NCBI GenBank assembly: GCA_036872755.1
Contig: JAVHNS010000014.1
Span: 248,001 to 312,000 of the forward strand
Direction of reading: 5' to 3'
Source: Orbilia blumenaviensis
Lineage: Eukaryota > Ascomycota > Orbiliomycetes > Orbiliales > Orbiliaceae
DNA: 64,000 nt
Shown in pieces: positions 35,001 through 45,500 of this stretch. The position numbers were made by a program, and so were the translations under genes. The notes under the pieces were generated by a model that was not told the origin of the DNA, did no database searches, and worked only from the letters and a program-made list of their open reading frames with translations. How positions within the stretch are numbered: the first letter of the stretch is position 1; each line of letters begins with the position of its first letter.

Positions 35001-36298
35001 TTAGTATTTGATCAATCCGACCATCACACAGCATAAATTTACATACCCAAGGGCCACTCTCTCACCGGTCGCTGGATTTCGCGCATCAATAACAGTTCCT
35101 TTATGAGCCGGGGCCCTTGCGATATCATTGAGAAAACCTCCTAGCTTCCCTTCGCCCTCCGGACTGATGACTGGTGGCAACACATATCTCCAGCTGACAT
35201 TTCCGGGCCATCCGGAGTCCTTTTCTGCGAGATTCCCATTCGTAGGGCCGAGTAGGAGATAATTATAAGTTTGTCCGAGGTCGCCGTAATCACTGAGTGT
35301 GTTCTCTATATTAAAGACGGAACAGATCACAGTTATGTAGCCCAGAATAGCTTTATCGACAACGGCTGCAGTAGTGTTGTTGTATATTGGCGACGTAATA
35401 CTCGCGATATGTGCCGAAGAATTAGTTAACGACTTTACGGGACCCAAAAGAAGTTTCCCATCCGATGGTGGTTGTGTCGGGAACAATTCATCGGGAAAGC
35501 CTGGATGTCCTAGCTGCGAATTATAACCAACGAGGTTCCCCGTGGCGTCCTGGATCTGCCTAAAACCAGGGGTCGTCGGTGGAAGGACGCCTTCACTTGT
35601 AACGTTCAAATATACGGTCTTGAAATCGGGGCTATAAACTGTAACATGCTGCAAAGCGAGTTGAGTCGATAGAACCAGAGAGTAATCGATCAAAGAGGTG
35701 TTCCAGTTGGCATAAGTCGTGTTCCGAACTCCCCCGATCTCGCCCGTATACCTTTTGATGGCATTTAGTATTTGTGCTCGTGAAGCAAGGCTCGCGACGG
35801 CTGTTTCGAGGAGATTGATATCGGATGCGATTTGGTCAGATTTGAGAGACGATATTAGGGTAAGTCGCGACTGCCGAAGGTCCGTAACGAGGCTAAAACG
35901 CGGTTAGCATGAGTTCGTTCCTTACCGTGCGTTTAGCATGGCATCGAGATGTTATGCCTAGCTGGATGATGGCTATGTAAAATACCTTTGGTTATTAAAC
36001 CACTATCACAATCACTTTGATCAGTCATTGCTCCACACATAGTAAAATCAGATAAGATCTCAGAGTGGTGTCTTACTGTGACAATTGCTAGCACTCCCAA
36101 CGAGGTGAGGGACACCACCAAGACGAATGCCTATTTTGACGTCAGGTCAGCGGGCGTTTGTCCAGCCAAGAAGACCATCGCGAATATCTCCCCATCGCTT
36201 CGTTTCGCGTAGCATGGGATAGATCTAGATAAGACAAGGCAAGACATGTCTTTGGTTTCGCAACGTACACTCAGCTGGTTTCTGATAGCGATATGCAT
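32039..36298 (-). CDS. SLN1: Sln1-type (group VI) hybrid histidine kinase osmosensor
   Basis: Eight minus-strand exons: 36298..36269, 36130..36077, 36002..35986, 35892..35047, 34990..34824, 34764..33912, 33855..32474 and 32415..32039, giving 1241 residues. The N-terminus MHIAIRNQLS leads into TM1 (about 11-28), a roughly 310-residue extracellular sensor domain, then TM2 (about 348-370). A split HAMP-like linker follows (RPIARLRDATEKT, then DELTDLTRTFNEMTDEL). The HisKA motif THELRTPLNGILG has phospho-acceptor His520. The HATPase has an N-box (DLNRVL then NLLSNALKFTP), DTGPGI at 773-778 and GGTGLGL at 802-808. A Pro/Ser-rich linker leads to a receiver with AED at 1096-1098, phospho-Asp1147 in FMDIQMPNMDG, Thr1175 and Lys1197. 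In yeast, Sln1 passes phosphate through Ypd1 to Ssk1 to control the Hog1 MAPK. Exon 3 is only 17 nt and encodes WFNNQ and part of a Ser just after TM1. All key residues are intact. Confidence 0.93.
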
Positions 36299-37446
36299 TT
36301 TTTTATTGTATTTTTTATTTTTTTTTATCTGTTCACCCGGTTTTCCTCCCTGAGAACAATGTGTGTTCTCTCCCTCGACTCTCCTATTCCATTAATTATA
36401 GCTATCGCTACGGCCGCTTTGGCCGAGAGTTTTCTTGGCAAGCCTGTGAAAGGCCGCCTGTCGAGAAGGAGAGAGTCTTCCGTGGTTGCTGAGTGATGGA
36501 TGGCTGGTAGAATGCCTGCCTGCCAACCTATGGGATCGTACGGAGCAGTGCCTTTCCCTTTCTCTTTCTTTCTTTTTGAAGCGACAGTTGTGGAACGAAC
36601 GAACGAACGAACGAACAAACGTCGGACCGGAAGGATAGGGAAGGCTAGCCAGTCTTAAATCAATTAATCAATCCCTGGTTCCCAATGGCTAGCTCTCTCC
36701 CTGGCGGTGGGAAGAAGTCGTGACAGGTCGGTACTTCGAGTGGTTAAGCGGAGGGAAGAAGAGGGAAAGGGAGAGGAAGAGGATGGTAGAAATGCTGGTT
36801 GGTTTGGTTTGACCCGGCGTCCGAGGTCTGATGTAAGTGCAAGAAAGACCGGCTGACTGACCGACTGACCGACTGATTGACTGACTGACTGAGCAATTGA
36901 TTGAATTCGATATGAGTCGATTAGTTAGGTATTCCTCTTAACTAGCTGGTTCGTCAACTAAGTAGGTAGTGTAAGTACTTAAGACACCTAGACAAGCAAG
37001 TACTTAAGCAAGTACCCCGTACTTAGGTCGATAGTATATAGAATTTTAGAACGGGTTTCCAACGGCCGTCGGGATGCAGCAGCGAAAGCCAGCAGTTGGG
37101 TTGGACTGGATTGCAATTGGCTTAGTGGCCAGGCTGTTAGGCTGTTAGGCGGTCCTCTCCCACCCCCCAAAAAAGTGCCGAAGAATACACTGCGAAAGGA
37201 CCAAAACTGATGGCTGAACGCAACGTCACCCCGCCGGATCGAGCAGTATTCAGTATCACGGTCCCCCCCCGTTCAGGTTGCAGCTTCCAACTTCACGTCC
37301 TCCGCAATCTTCCGGCTTCGTTGCGAAATGTGACCAGGAAAGAAAGTTAACAAAACGAGATAAATTACAGACGTTTCAGAAAAGAATAGATGAAAAGACA
37401 GAAGATGACTAGGTAGGAAAACAATTTTGAATGACAAGCAAGAAGG

Positions 37447-37478
<32 letters not shown>

Positions 37479-38815
37479 ATCCGTAAAAATTTCCCATCTC
37501 GTGCGGTGGGAAAAGCACAAATCGCGACCTGGCACGGGACAAGGGCTGCCCGTTCGCAAAATTGTTCGATCCTCACTCAAATCGGGGATATGCGTGAATG
37601 GGATCCACCTGCATGGCCTTGTCTGCATGGGGGAGGGGCTGGGCAAACAGCATCTCCCCCATCGACTTCATCCCCTCCAGGTGAGTCCCAGTGCTGAGCT
37701 AACCTAATGCCTGAGACTGGTGTTTTGGATACCAAGACAAGTGCCAGTTAAGTCCTATGCAAGTCACCATTAATTCAGCCGGTATGTATTCCAATATGCA
37801 CAGATAATATGCTCGTCGAGATTCCACTATCAGAAAACTACTCAAGTATCACTGACATTAGCCCTATCCAGATCTAAACGGGTCTATCAAGGAGTATGTT
37901 GCACAAGAATCCTCGAATCGAGCCCGATGGCCTTTCTCCCTTGCGGGCCTGCACTTTACTTTTTCCCACCACATTTCTCTTTTCTAACCGAAAATGACGG
38001 AAATGCATGGGGAACTCGGGAGACACTTCCAGCTGTCTCAACCAATCGCTGCCTGGTCTCCAATACACACTCGACCCGTGGGAGACATTACAGATCTCAA
38101 GAGATAGCCTTCCGCCGGTGCGGGAAAAACATTCGGCCAGGTCGCTTCGTTTGTGGGTCGCTTCATTGTCACCTCATTCATCACATACATCCCTACATAC
38201 TACATATATGTATTACATATGTATATTCATTCGTACATCTCTTCCCATCCGCTGGCCGTGAATTTTTCCGTTTTCATTGGGCGCTCCTCCTTTCTCGAAG
38301 TTTCATATGCTGTCAAAGAACAAAAATAGGTGGCCAATCTCTCCCTCCAACGGTTTGAAGCCATTTCAACGCCACAACCTTCCCCAAATAACGGCCCCCT
38401 GTCCCAATATCTGGGCATCGGGAAAGTACCTGAAGATCTGACAGGACGTACGGGAAATACCATGCCCTTAGCTACTTTAAGGTTTTCTAAGGGTTTGTTT
38501 TGCGTCTACTCCCGTCGTGGCGCGTGAGGCTAGTCCTCTAGTCGGCAGCCTATGAACGTTCAATTCGGTGATTGTATATGGTTTTTTTTTGGATCTCGAG
38601 ACTTATACGAACCAGGCAATGGATCTGCTGGTCAACTGCTCTCCCTTGCTGCTGACAGCTTCAAGTCCCATGTGTTATATTTGCTTCAGGTAAGGTCTCT
38701 AAAAACCCTTCCGATAGTGGTACATAGAAAACCCATGATGTTCAGTGGAATGCCCGAGAGCCTAAATACAGTACTATAGCCCTCAAGGCTTGCAGATTTT
38801 AATATCATCCACTAG

Positions 38816-38848
<33 letters not shown>

Positions 38849-39839
38849 CGATTTGAGACTACAATAAACCGTCGGCTTAATTTCCCCATCCCATGTTACC
38901 TGCCCCAACCTGCAGCCCAGAATTACGTCAAAGAATCGCCAACACAAAAAAAAAAAAAAAAGGGTGAAAAGGCACAAGCTAACTCGTGTCTGTAAAAGGA
39001 GTTAGAAATCACTTATACGTAGTTGTTCCTCCCTATATCTTGAAAACTTCGAATGGGTGACGAGACATACATGCATAGTTAGGCCTGTAGATATTAGAAC
39101 ATGGAACCGTGGTAAACTGCTATGGATACCTCAGCAAAAAATAGCCTATTTTTCGTGCCCAGATTTCCAACTCACAAGATCACACAGATCTGTATCCACA
39201 TTAATGAGACCTAGGTGGGGGCCCGAGGTCGATCAGTCAGTCGTGACACTAGTTATCAGGCATCGCGTCGAATTTTGTCTGAGATCTCGCAAATTTTAAT
39301 CCGGCATCTTAAGGCCCACTAAAGAAAAATAATAACACGTCCAACGCGAAATTATATATTTTGAAAGAACTATCTTAACCAAGACAATAAGACCCATAAC
39401 ACATATCTCGTAATTACGAAAATGATTTGCCACCAAATTACACCTAATTGGTGAGGAGATAAGCGCCCAGAAAAATGCATATGCAGGTATATATATATCG
39501 ATCAGTCTACAGTGTTACTTGAGAGACAATCATGGTACTACAGACTCCAAACAAATGCCTAAAATGAAGAGAGTATCCTTGTATTTGAACAATAATGACC
39601 CCAAACATAGAAAGAAAGAAAGAAAGAAAGAAAAAACTCAAATAGAGAAATCAGAACACCAACGGCTATGCAAATACAGCTTCCTATGGTAATATCATAA
39701 GATAAATGCCTACCATCCACCCCAAATTCTTCGGCATCCATGCAAAGATAAACAGGTCGAGAGATATATATTCTCTGCTTCCAATCAGAGCCCTTTATAT
39801 GTTTCCAAATTCCAGGTGGCAGTGCAGCTCAAACAGCGC
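36299..39839. other. 3.5-kb repeat-rich intergenic region upstream of SLN1
   Basis: No supportable gene. It is rich in simple repeats: (GAAC)n at 36593-36616, GACT-type repeats at 36853-36893, A27 at 37447-37473, T31 at 38818-38848, A16 at 38946-38961 and (GAAA)n at 39610-39636. GTACTTAAG/CCTAG motifs cluster at 36961-37030. The part next to SLN1 probably contains its promoter and leader. Confidence 0.5.
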
Positions 39840-40683
39840 TTAACAAGACCCATCGCGAACGAAAACGGTATAACCGTCAGTATCAGACCATTGGCCATCC
39901 ACGTACTTGCCGAAGATAGTGAAGGTATTGTCTATACAGTCATCAGCAATCCTATCGGTGGCTTCACCGATTCGGTTGCATGGGACTACGAGAGGATAGT
40001 TATTCTGTAAAGTAATGGTATGAAAGTTAGAGACATGACGCTTCTAGTACCAACATATAATTTTTGGGGGGTGTTGACTTACGTTGTTGCATAAGAAGAC
40101 GGCAGACCCATGTGAACAACTAACGCGGGAACAGTCGTGGGGTGCAGCGCCACAGCTACACAGGAACCAAATTGTCAAAAACCAAGTGTTCATTTCGTAT
40201 TGAGCGTAATTTGACCTACCCTCTATTTCCAAGATTCTTAAGATGTGTCGCACCCTCCTTGATAGCATGATGGAGGGCACCCTTGCCCCCGATTCTCTCG
40301 CATTTTGGCGTATCCTTCCAGTAACGAGCCTGAAGAGGACGCTTCTAGATAAAGTGAGCTTAAGTTAGATCCAATTATGTCAAGCCACGAATGCCAACCA
40401 ATAGACTCACCTCGCTGGGGGGTTGCTCATTCTGCCATCCAGGATGAAGCTTGTCGAGTTGTGCAATAACCTCCTATTGGTACATTGTTAGTCATATATT
40501 TCTGTAGCTTATGATACTTGAAGAGGAAAGTACCTCGGCAGTGCCACTTAGTTCGACATTGGTGCCACCTGGAACTATAGGTCCAGTGACTTTCATAGCA
40601 GTGCCAATTACAGGAGCTGGGACGGCAAGAGATGGAGCAATGAGAGCAGCGAGGCTCAAAACCATTGTAGTCGAGAACTTCAT
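39840..40683 (-). CDS. Small secreted protein with eight cysteines (effector-like)
   Basis: Five exons: 40683..40534, 40473..40411, 40344..40220, 40155..40083 and 40004..39840, giving 191 residues. Residues 1-20 are a signal peptide (MKFSTTMVLSLAALIAPSLA). A Cys-free N-terminal part (about 21-84) is followed by a domain with eight Cys, enough for four disulfides: TPKCERI, GCGAAPHDC, RVSCSHGS, VFLCNN, VVPCNR, DDCID and DGSC at the very end. The ending with GQWSDTDGYTVFVR then DGSC resembles a family of small fungal secreted proteins in which a GQ...GY.V.VR...C tail closes the fold. Function is unknown; secretion to the environment or host interface is inferred. The five-exon structure is supported by phase agreement at every junction and by Cys-rich frames appearing only in the chosen exons. 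Confidence 0.8.
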
Positions 40684-42560
40684 ATTGATTGAATTTACTT
40701 AGGAAGATACTTAAAATTTGTTGAGCGGTAGGTGGATCTGTAGAGTCGAGGAGGAATTATTGCTTTACTGATTTGTCAAGATTGAAGTTTAAAAAAGTGG
40801 TGAATGTTAAAGATCCTTTGTTTGAAAAGCTGCTGTTCACAGGTATGCTTGTCGAATCTGATGATGGAATGAAAGGTGAATCGATTGACAGTCGAGCACA
40901 ACGGGCCGCTTATATAGCGTTTCTTGACACCAGATACCCTTAAGCTCCAAGCTACGACTTTGGATAACATTCAGGCACAATCGATATTACCAGCTAATCA
41001 GCCCTACTCTGATTGCAGCGAGACCAGCCCTACTCCAAAACCCCCAAAATAATTCACCCAGCTGCCCGTCTTGGCAACTAGTCAGATATACTGTCCCATA
41101 TCCGAAATTCTGATGCCCAGGTGTACTAGTAGTTGCACAACCATTCACCGCATCGCAGGTACTCGTATCTCACTACCCTTTCCTAGCTTCGTGTGGGCCC
41201 GAGTTCACCGAATTCACTACTCGCAGCCACCAAACCCCACCACCTGGCTAGTCATAGCCATCAGCCCCGCCGGAATCTCTCGCTACCCATTGGTTACCAG
41301 TTTTATAAACCCCTGAGCAAATCGATCTAGGCGATTTTGAGTCTAATCTGAACAACAAAAGCGGGGGGGGGGGGGGGGGGTGTGGCCCTGCGGCTCCGCG
41401 GCACGGTCAAGATCGGATACATGAGCTTCAAGAAAAAAAAGCCTTACAAAACCCAACCCCCAAGCGCAAAAGCAGCTGCTTTGTGTTCCTGCCCTATCCG
41501 CCAAGCTAGGGCCAGCCGCAGCCGCTTCTAGATGCCTCGCTACTTTTAGGTATTATGCATGATACCACCTTCCATCTGGCGCTGCAATAGTTGTCAAGTT
41601 ATAATTATGCAGGGACTGGACTGAATCCTGGTAACGAATGCTTTTTACATCGAATGGTTAGCGGGTTCAGGGTTTTATCCAAAAGCTGTGGGAATATCAC
41701 AGTATCGACGGCATTAGATTCCTATGTCTTCACGATAGATCTCAAAGCTTTCCTACTACCTCCCCCCCATAACTAGACTATCTACAGAACAATTGTAGAA
41801 ATATACATACCATGTCCTCAACTCTAGCCCCCACTACGGGCCGGCGAGGAAACAAATCACCACCTGCCAAATCCACAACCGTACCCGCGCACGTACCATG
41901 CTTATTTGTCAAAAACCTAAAAATTATTTATACCCTTCATAGCCTCCCAGCCAAAAGCGCCAATGACGCCAAGTTTCTTTCTTGGAAATAAGCCGTGTTG
42001 GCCGCGTGCACAGGCTGTGAAGTTCTCGAAGAAGTTAGAATGACCCTAAGTTGATTGATTTCAAGCATCCGCGCGGCACGGCAGCTTTGGCAGACTAACG
42101 AATACTAATACTGGGATTGTGCACATGCGCTAACGATAAACAAAAAAAAGGAACTTGACGGTTTATCTAGTAGAAAGCCGCTGCGATGTACGAAAGAAGA
42201 AATCTTTTTTCGGTACCAGCAATTGGTATTGGCCAGCTGGAAAAAAGCCAAAATATCTTCCTTAATTTGCACTCGGCTTGATGATAGTGCATGTGGTGTT
42301 GTAAAATCAGACGGTAAAGCTCCCCTCAAAAATACCACACGACGTCAACGATCTTCTCCAAAACCACCAGAGAAGCGGAGTAGCATTTACACGAAGTCAA
42401 GATCGCTACAGTTACTGCACTAGAATAATGGGGTTATGAATACCGTTACGATCTACTTTGGTTAAATGTATATTCAGATATAATCATAATGCTGTTGTAA
42501 CCCCGACCCAAGCTACAATACTACACTGATACCATACTAATCCACGGGGCACGTAAGTCT
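40684..42560. other. Intergenic region with an 18-nt poly-G tract
   Basis: About 1.9 kb. It holds the promoter of the eight-Cys protein gene on the left and an uninterrupted G18 tract at 41363-41380. Only short ORFs were seen. Confidence 0.5.
40910..40916 (-). promoter_or_regulatory. Putative TATA box of the eight-Cys secreted-protein gene
   Basis: TATATAA on the minus strand about 230 nt upstream of the ATG at 40683, flanked by GC-rich bases (CGCTATATAAGCGG). The distance would imply a leader of roughly 200 nt. It rests on position and sequence only. Confidence 0.35.
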
Positions 42561-45500
42561 TCACGCACCCAAATACAGCCCTCCCACCAAAAACCTCTTT
42601 ACCTCCTCCCTAACCACCGCGCTGTCAACTCCCATCCTCTCAAAGGTCTCCTTCCTCCCGCTCAGCACTCTCAATCTACTCAACCCTCCAGTCGTAGGAA
42701 TATCAACTCCATATTGCTCCTCCCAGAACTTCACCCCAGGTTTCAACCTGGCCTGTTTATCCATATTCTTCAACTTCTTTCCAAACTCCACAAGCTCCTT
42801 AGGTAGGGAAATCCTAAAAAGCATGTATTCAGCGTATTCCTCCAGGACTTCCCTAGGGCATGCAAGACCGCCTTCACTCCCTCGTCCCCCGGCGATATCA
42901 TTCCATGCCTGCCAGCTACCAGGAACAACCAGCAATCCCATCTCTTCGATATTTTCCTTCGTGAACCCGTGAGACAGTAGAAAAATATTTAGATACCTCC
43001 TCGTCTGCACCTTCAGCGCATCAACGACCTTCACCAAAATATTCTTCACAAACAGTTTCTTCCATCTCAGCGACTCCGTTGTAACAGATCCCTTGTTTAG
43101 AACTGTATATAGCGGCACCTGTCGCGGGAGGTCCTCAATTGCAACGTTTAAGACTCCAACATCCCCTTTCTCCTCTGCTTCCCTCCACTTTTCTTCCGGA
43201 ATCGGTGCTCTAGAGTTAAGATCTCCTGCAATAGGAATTATAAATTCCAATGCCTTAACGGTCCTCTCGGCGAGTCTTTCGTCCACACAGGCTGTTAAAA
43301 TTGTAATCAAACTCTCCAGCACCGCCTGTCTTGCATCGTGGTGTTTGCACTTCCCAGCCAGCGACTCCAATATATCCACCGCAGTAGCAGGCTCCACCGC
43401 CGCCTGAGTAAGCAAGTTTGCAAGATGCTTAATAGTCGTGATTTTTACATACGGCTGCTGTTTCTGCTGTTGCTGTCCTCCAGATGTATTCTTCTCAACC
43501 GTGACATTTGCGGCATCAGCATCGGCTTTATCCTTTTCTTCAAGAATCTCAATGATCCGCCTGCCAAACTTTACAAGACACTCCGCTGCATCCGCTTTTC
43601 CTAAGATTCCGATATATGGCAACTGCAATAGCTGCCTATGCCACGAACTAGCCTCCGGATGCTCCAGTACCACGGCAATTGCAAACGGTGCCGCAAAAAC
43701 AGGGGTATCGCTCTTCGCAAGTAGTTTTATCAGCTGTACAACCGGGGCTATATCCTTCGGGGCACAGATCGCGACCTCCACAAGCTGTTGAAGAAGAACA
43801 GGAGGGACATCGTTAATATGTGTCGTTAACGCGTTGATAGCAGCTGCAAAATTGGCGCTTGTCTTCGGTCTGAATGCCTTTTTGAGAGATACAGTGTACT
43901 CGCCCGTCGATAGTGCGGTTTCGTCGTCGAAGTACTGTTTCAGATAAGAAATCGCCGATAAAATCTGTCCGACCCTCATCTTTGGATTGTATCTCGCACG
44001 GGCGATTCTTGCGTCTGACCATATCTCATCTTGAACTGGTAGTCTAGGCGTGAACCTTTCAAGTTTAGTATGCATCGTTGCACCTTTCGTATTTCTCTCT
44101 GTAATGTTTAGCGAAAGATCTAGATAAGTTATCCCTAACTCTCGAGAAGGCGTTTTGAAATCTCCGTGAGGGTCCCACTCTTCGGTCTCCCCTTCTTCAA
44201 TATTCTTGCTGGGGGGAAGAGGCCAAGCATCCCATTCTGCAAAGTCGTATACATCGTTGATAAGTGAAGTGTGCTTCACGCGATACCAGCTGTTCTCGCA
44301 CATCTTCTGCAAGACATGGTGTTTCCAGAAAACCGCAGCTTCAGGTCCTGAAACCCGCTCACTGAGCGGAGTGACCAAGCGTTCGAGGATCATCTTGAGT
44401 CTATCCCTCTCTTCTGCCCTGGAAAGACCCTCGGGGACTAACATTCGTAAGGCCACCCCGAAGTTATCCACAAAGGGCCCAACTGCGGCCCAAGTCTCTT
44501 CATCGGTAGGGATAGCCCCGACTGCCACCTCTTCATCAAGATACACCGCCCCCACTGCCCGGGAATATAAATAGGGCACCGACTTCTCAAGCCTTGGATT
44601 CACAACCGTATAAGGCCCGATAAGCGCCTGTACTGGCAGCCCTCGTGGGAAGCTACTGGGAAGGAATGCAGCGTTATCGCTGGCCCGTCTAATCTCCCTC
44701 CACATTTCATCCCTCGCTCTGGCCAGTTCATCGAAAAATCTGTAGGTCGACCCGGCTGTAGACTTCTCCTCCAATTTCAACCACACTCCACTCCGTTCTT
44801 CATAGTTGAAAACCCCATAGATGGTACCCAGTCCTAACGCTTCGTACCCCGTTTGCACACCGAATTTTTCAATCTCCACAATATTCTGCACCATCCCCTT
44901 CCACAAAATTTCGTAAATAACCTCATCGTCAACAGTAACACCTAGTACTTTCGCAACTTTCTTCGTTCCTAGGATTCTTTGCCTGATAATATCCGGGATT
45001 AACTGTAATGTTGACTTCCATGTCTTGAGATTAAACGACGGTTCCTTTGCCGCCGCGAAGGCTGTTTCGTAAACTGTTTTCAACAACCTATCGCTCTGCG
45101 CGATTCGCTCGGTGAGATCCTGAGCTGTGTAGCCATCATAAATCCGTCCAGGAATACCCAAGAACAAAAGGTTGCTCTCAGCAGGATAAAACTCAAACAC
45201 AAGAAACACCACAAAAGGATCCCTAATAAACCGTTGAAGAATCCACTCCATCCCCTGACGGTATACATCCGGCGACCCACTCGCAACAGTATAATAAACC
45301 GCCTCGCGGGCGCGTTTAGCACGAATCTGTGGTGTAGAACCCGCGGTAGCCAATGCCTTCCTGGCCGCAAAGCACTGTAATGCCAACTCATCCGCCTCCT
45401 GCTGACGGCCTGTGAGATGCAAAAGGTGTATTTGCCAGATATCGGCATCGGAGTGCGTGGCGTCTAGCGCTGTAAGGTAGAATATTGAACTCGAGCTGAT

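Noticed and set aside
37365..37697. Phe-rich and Lys-rich ORFs
   Set aside because: Produced by the A27 homopolymer at 37447-37473.
44206..45448. ORFs of about 122 codons on both strands inside the 1460-aa gene
   Set aside because: Shadows of the long ORF, without independent support.
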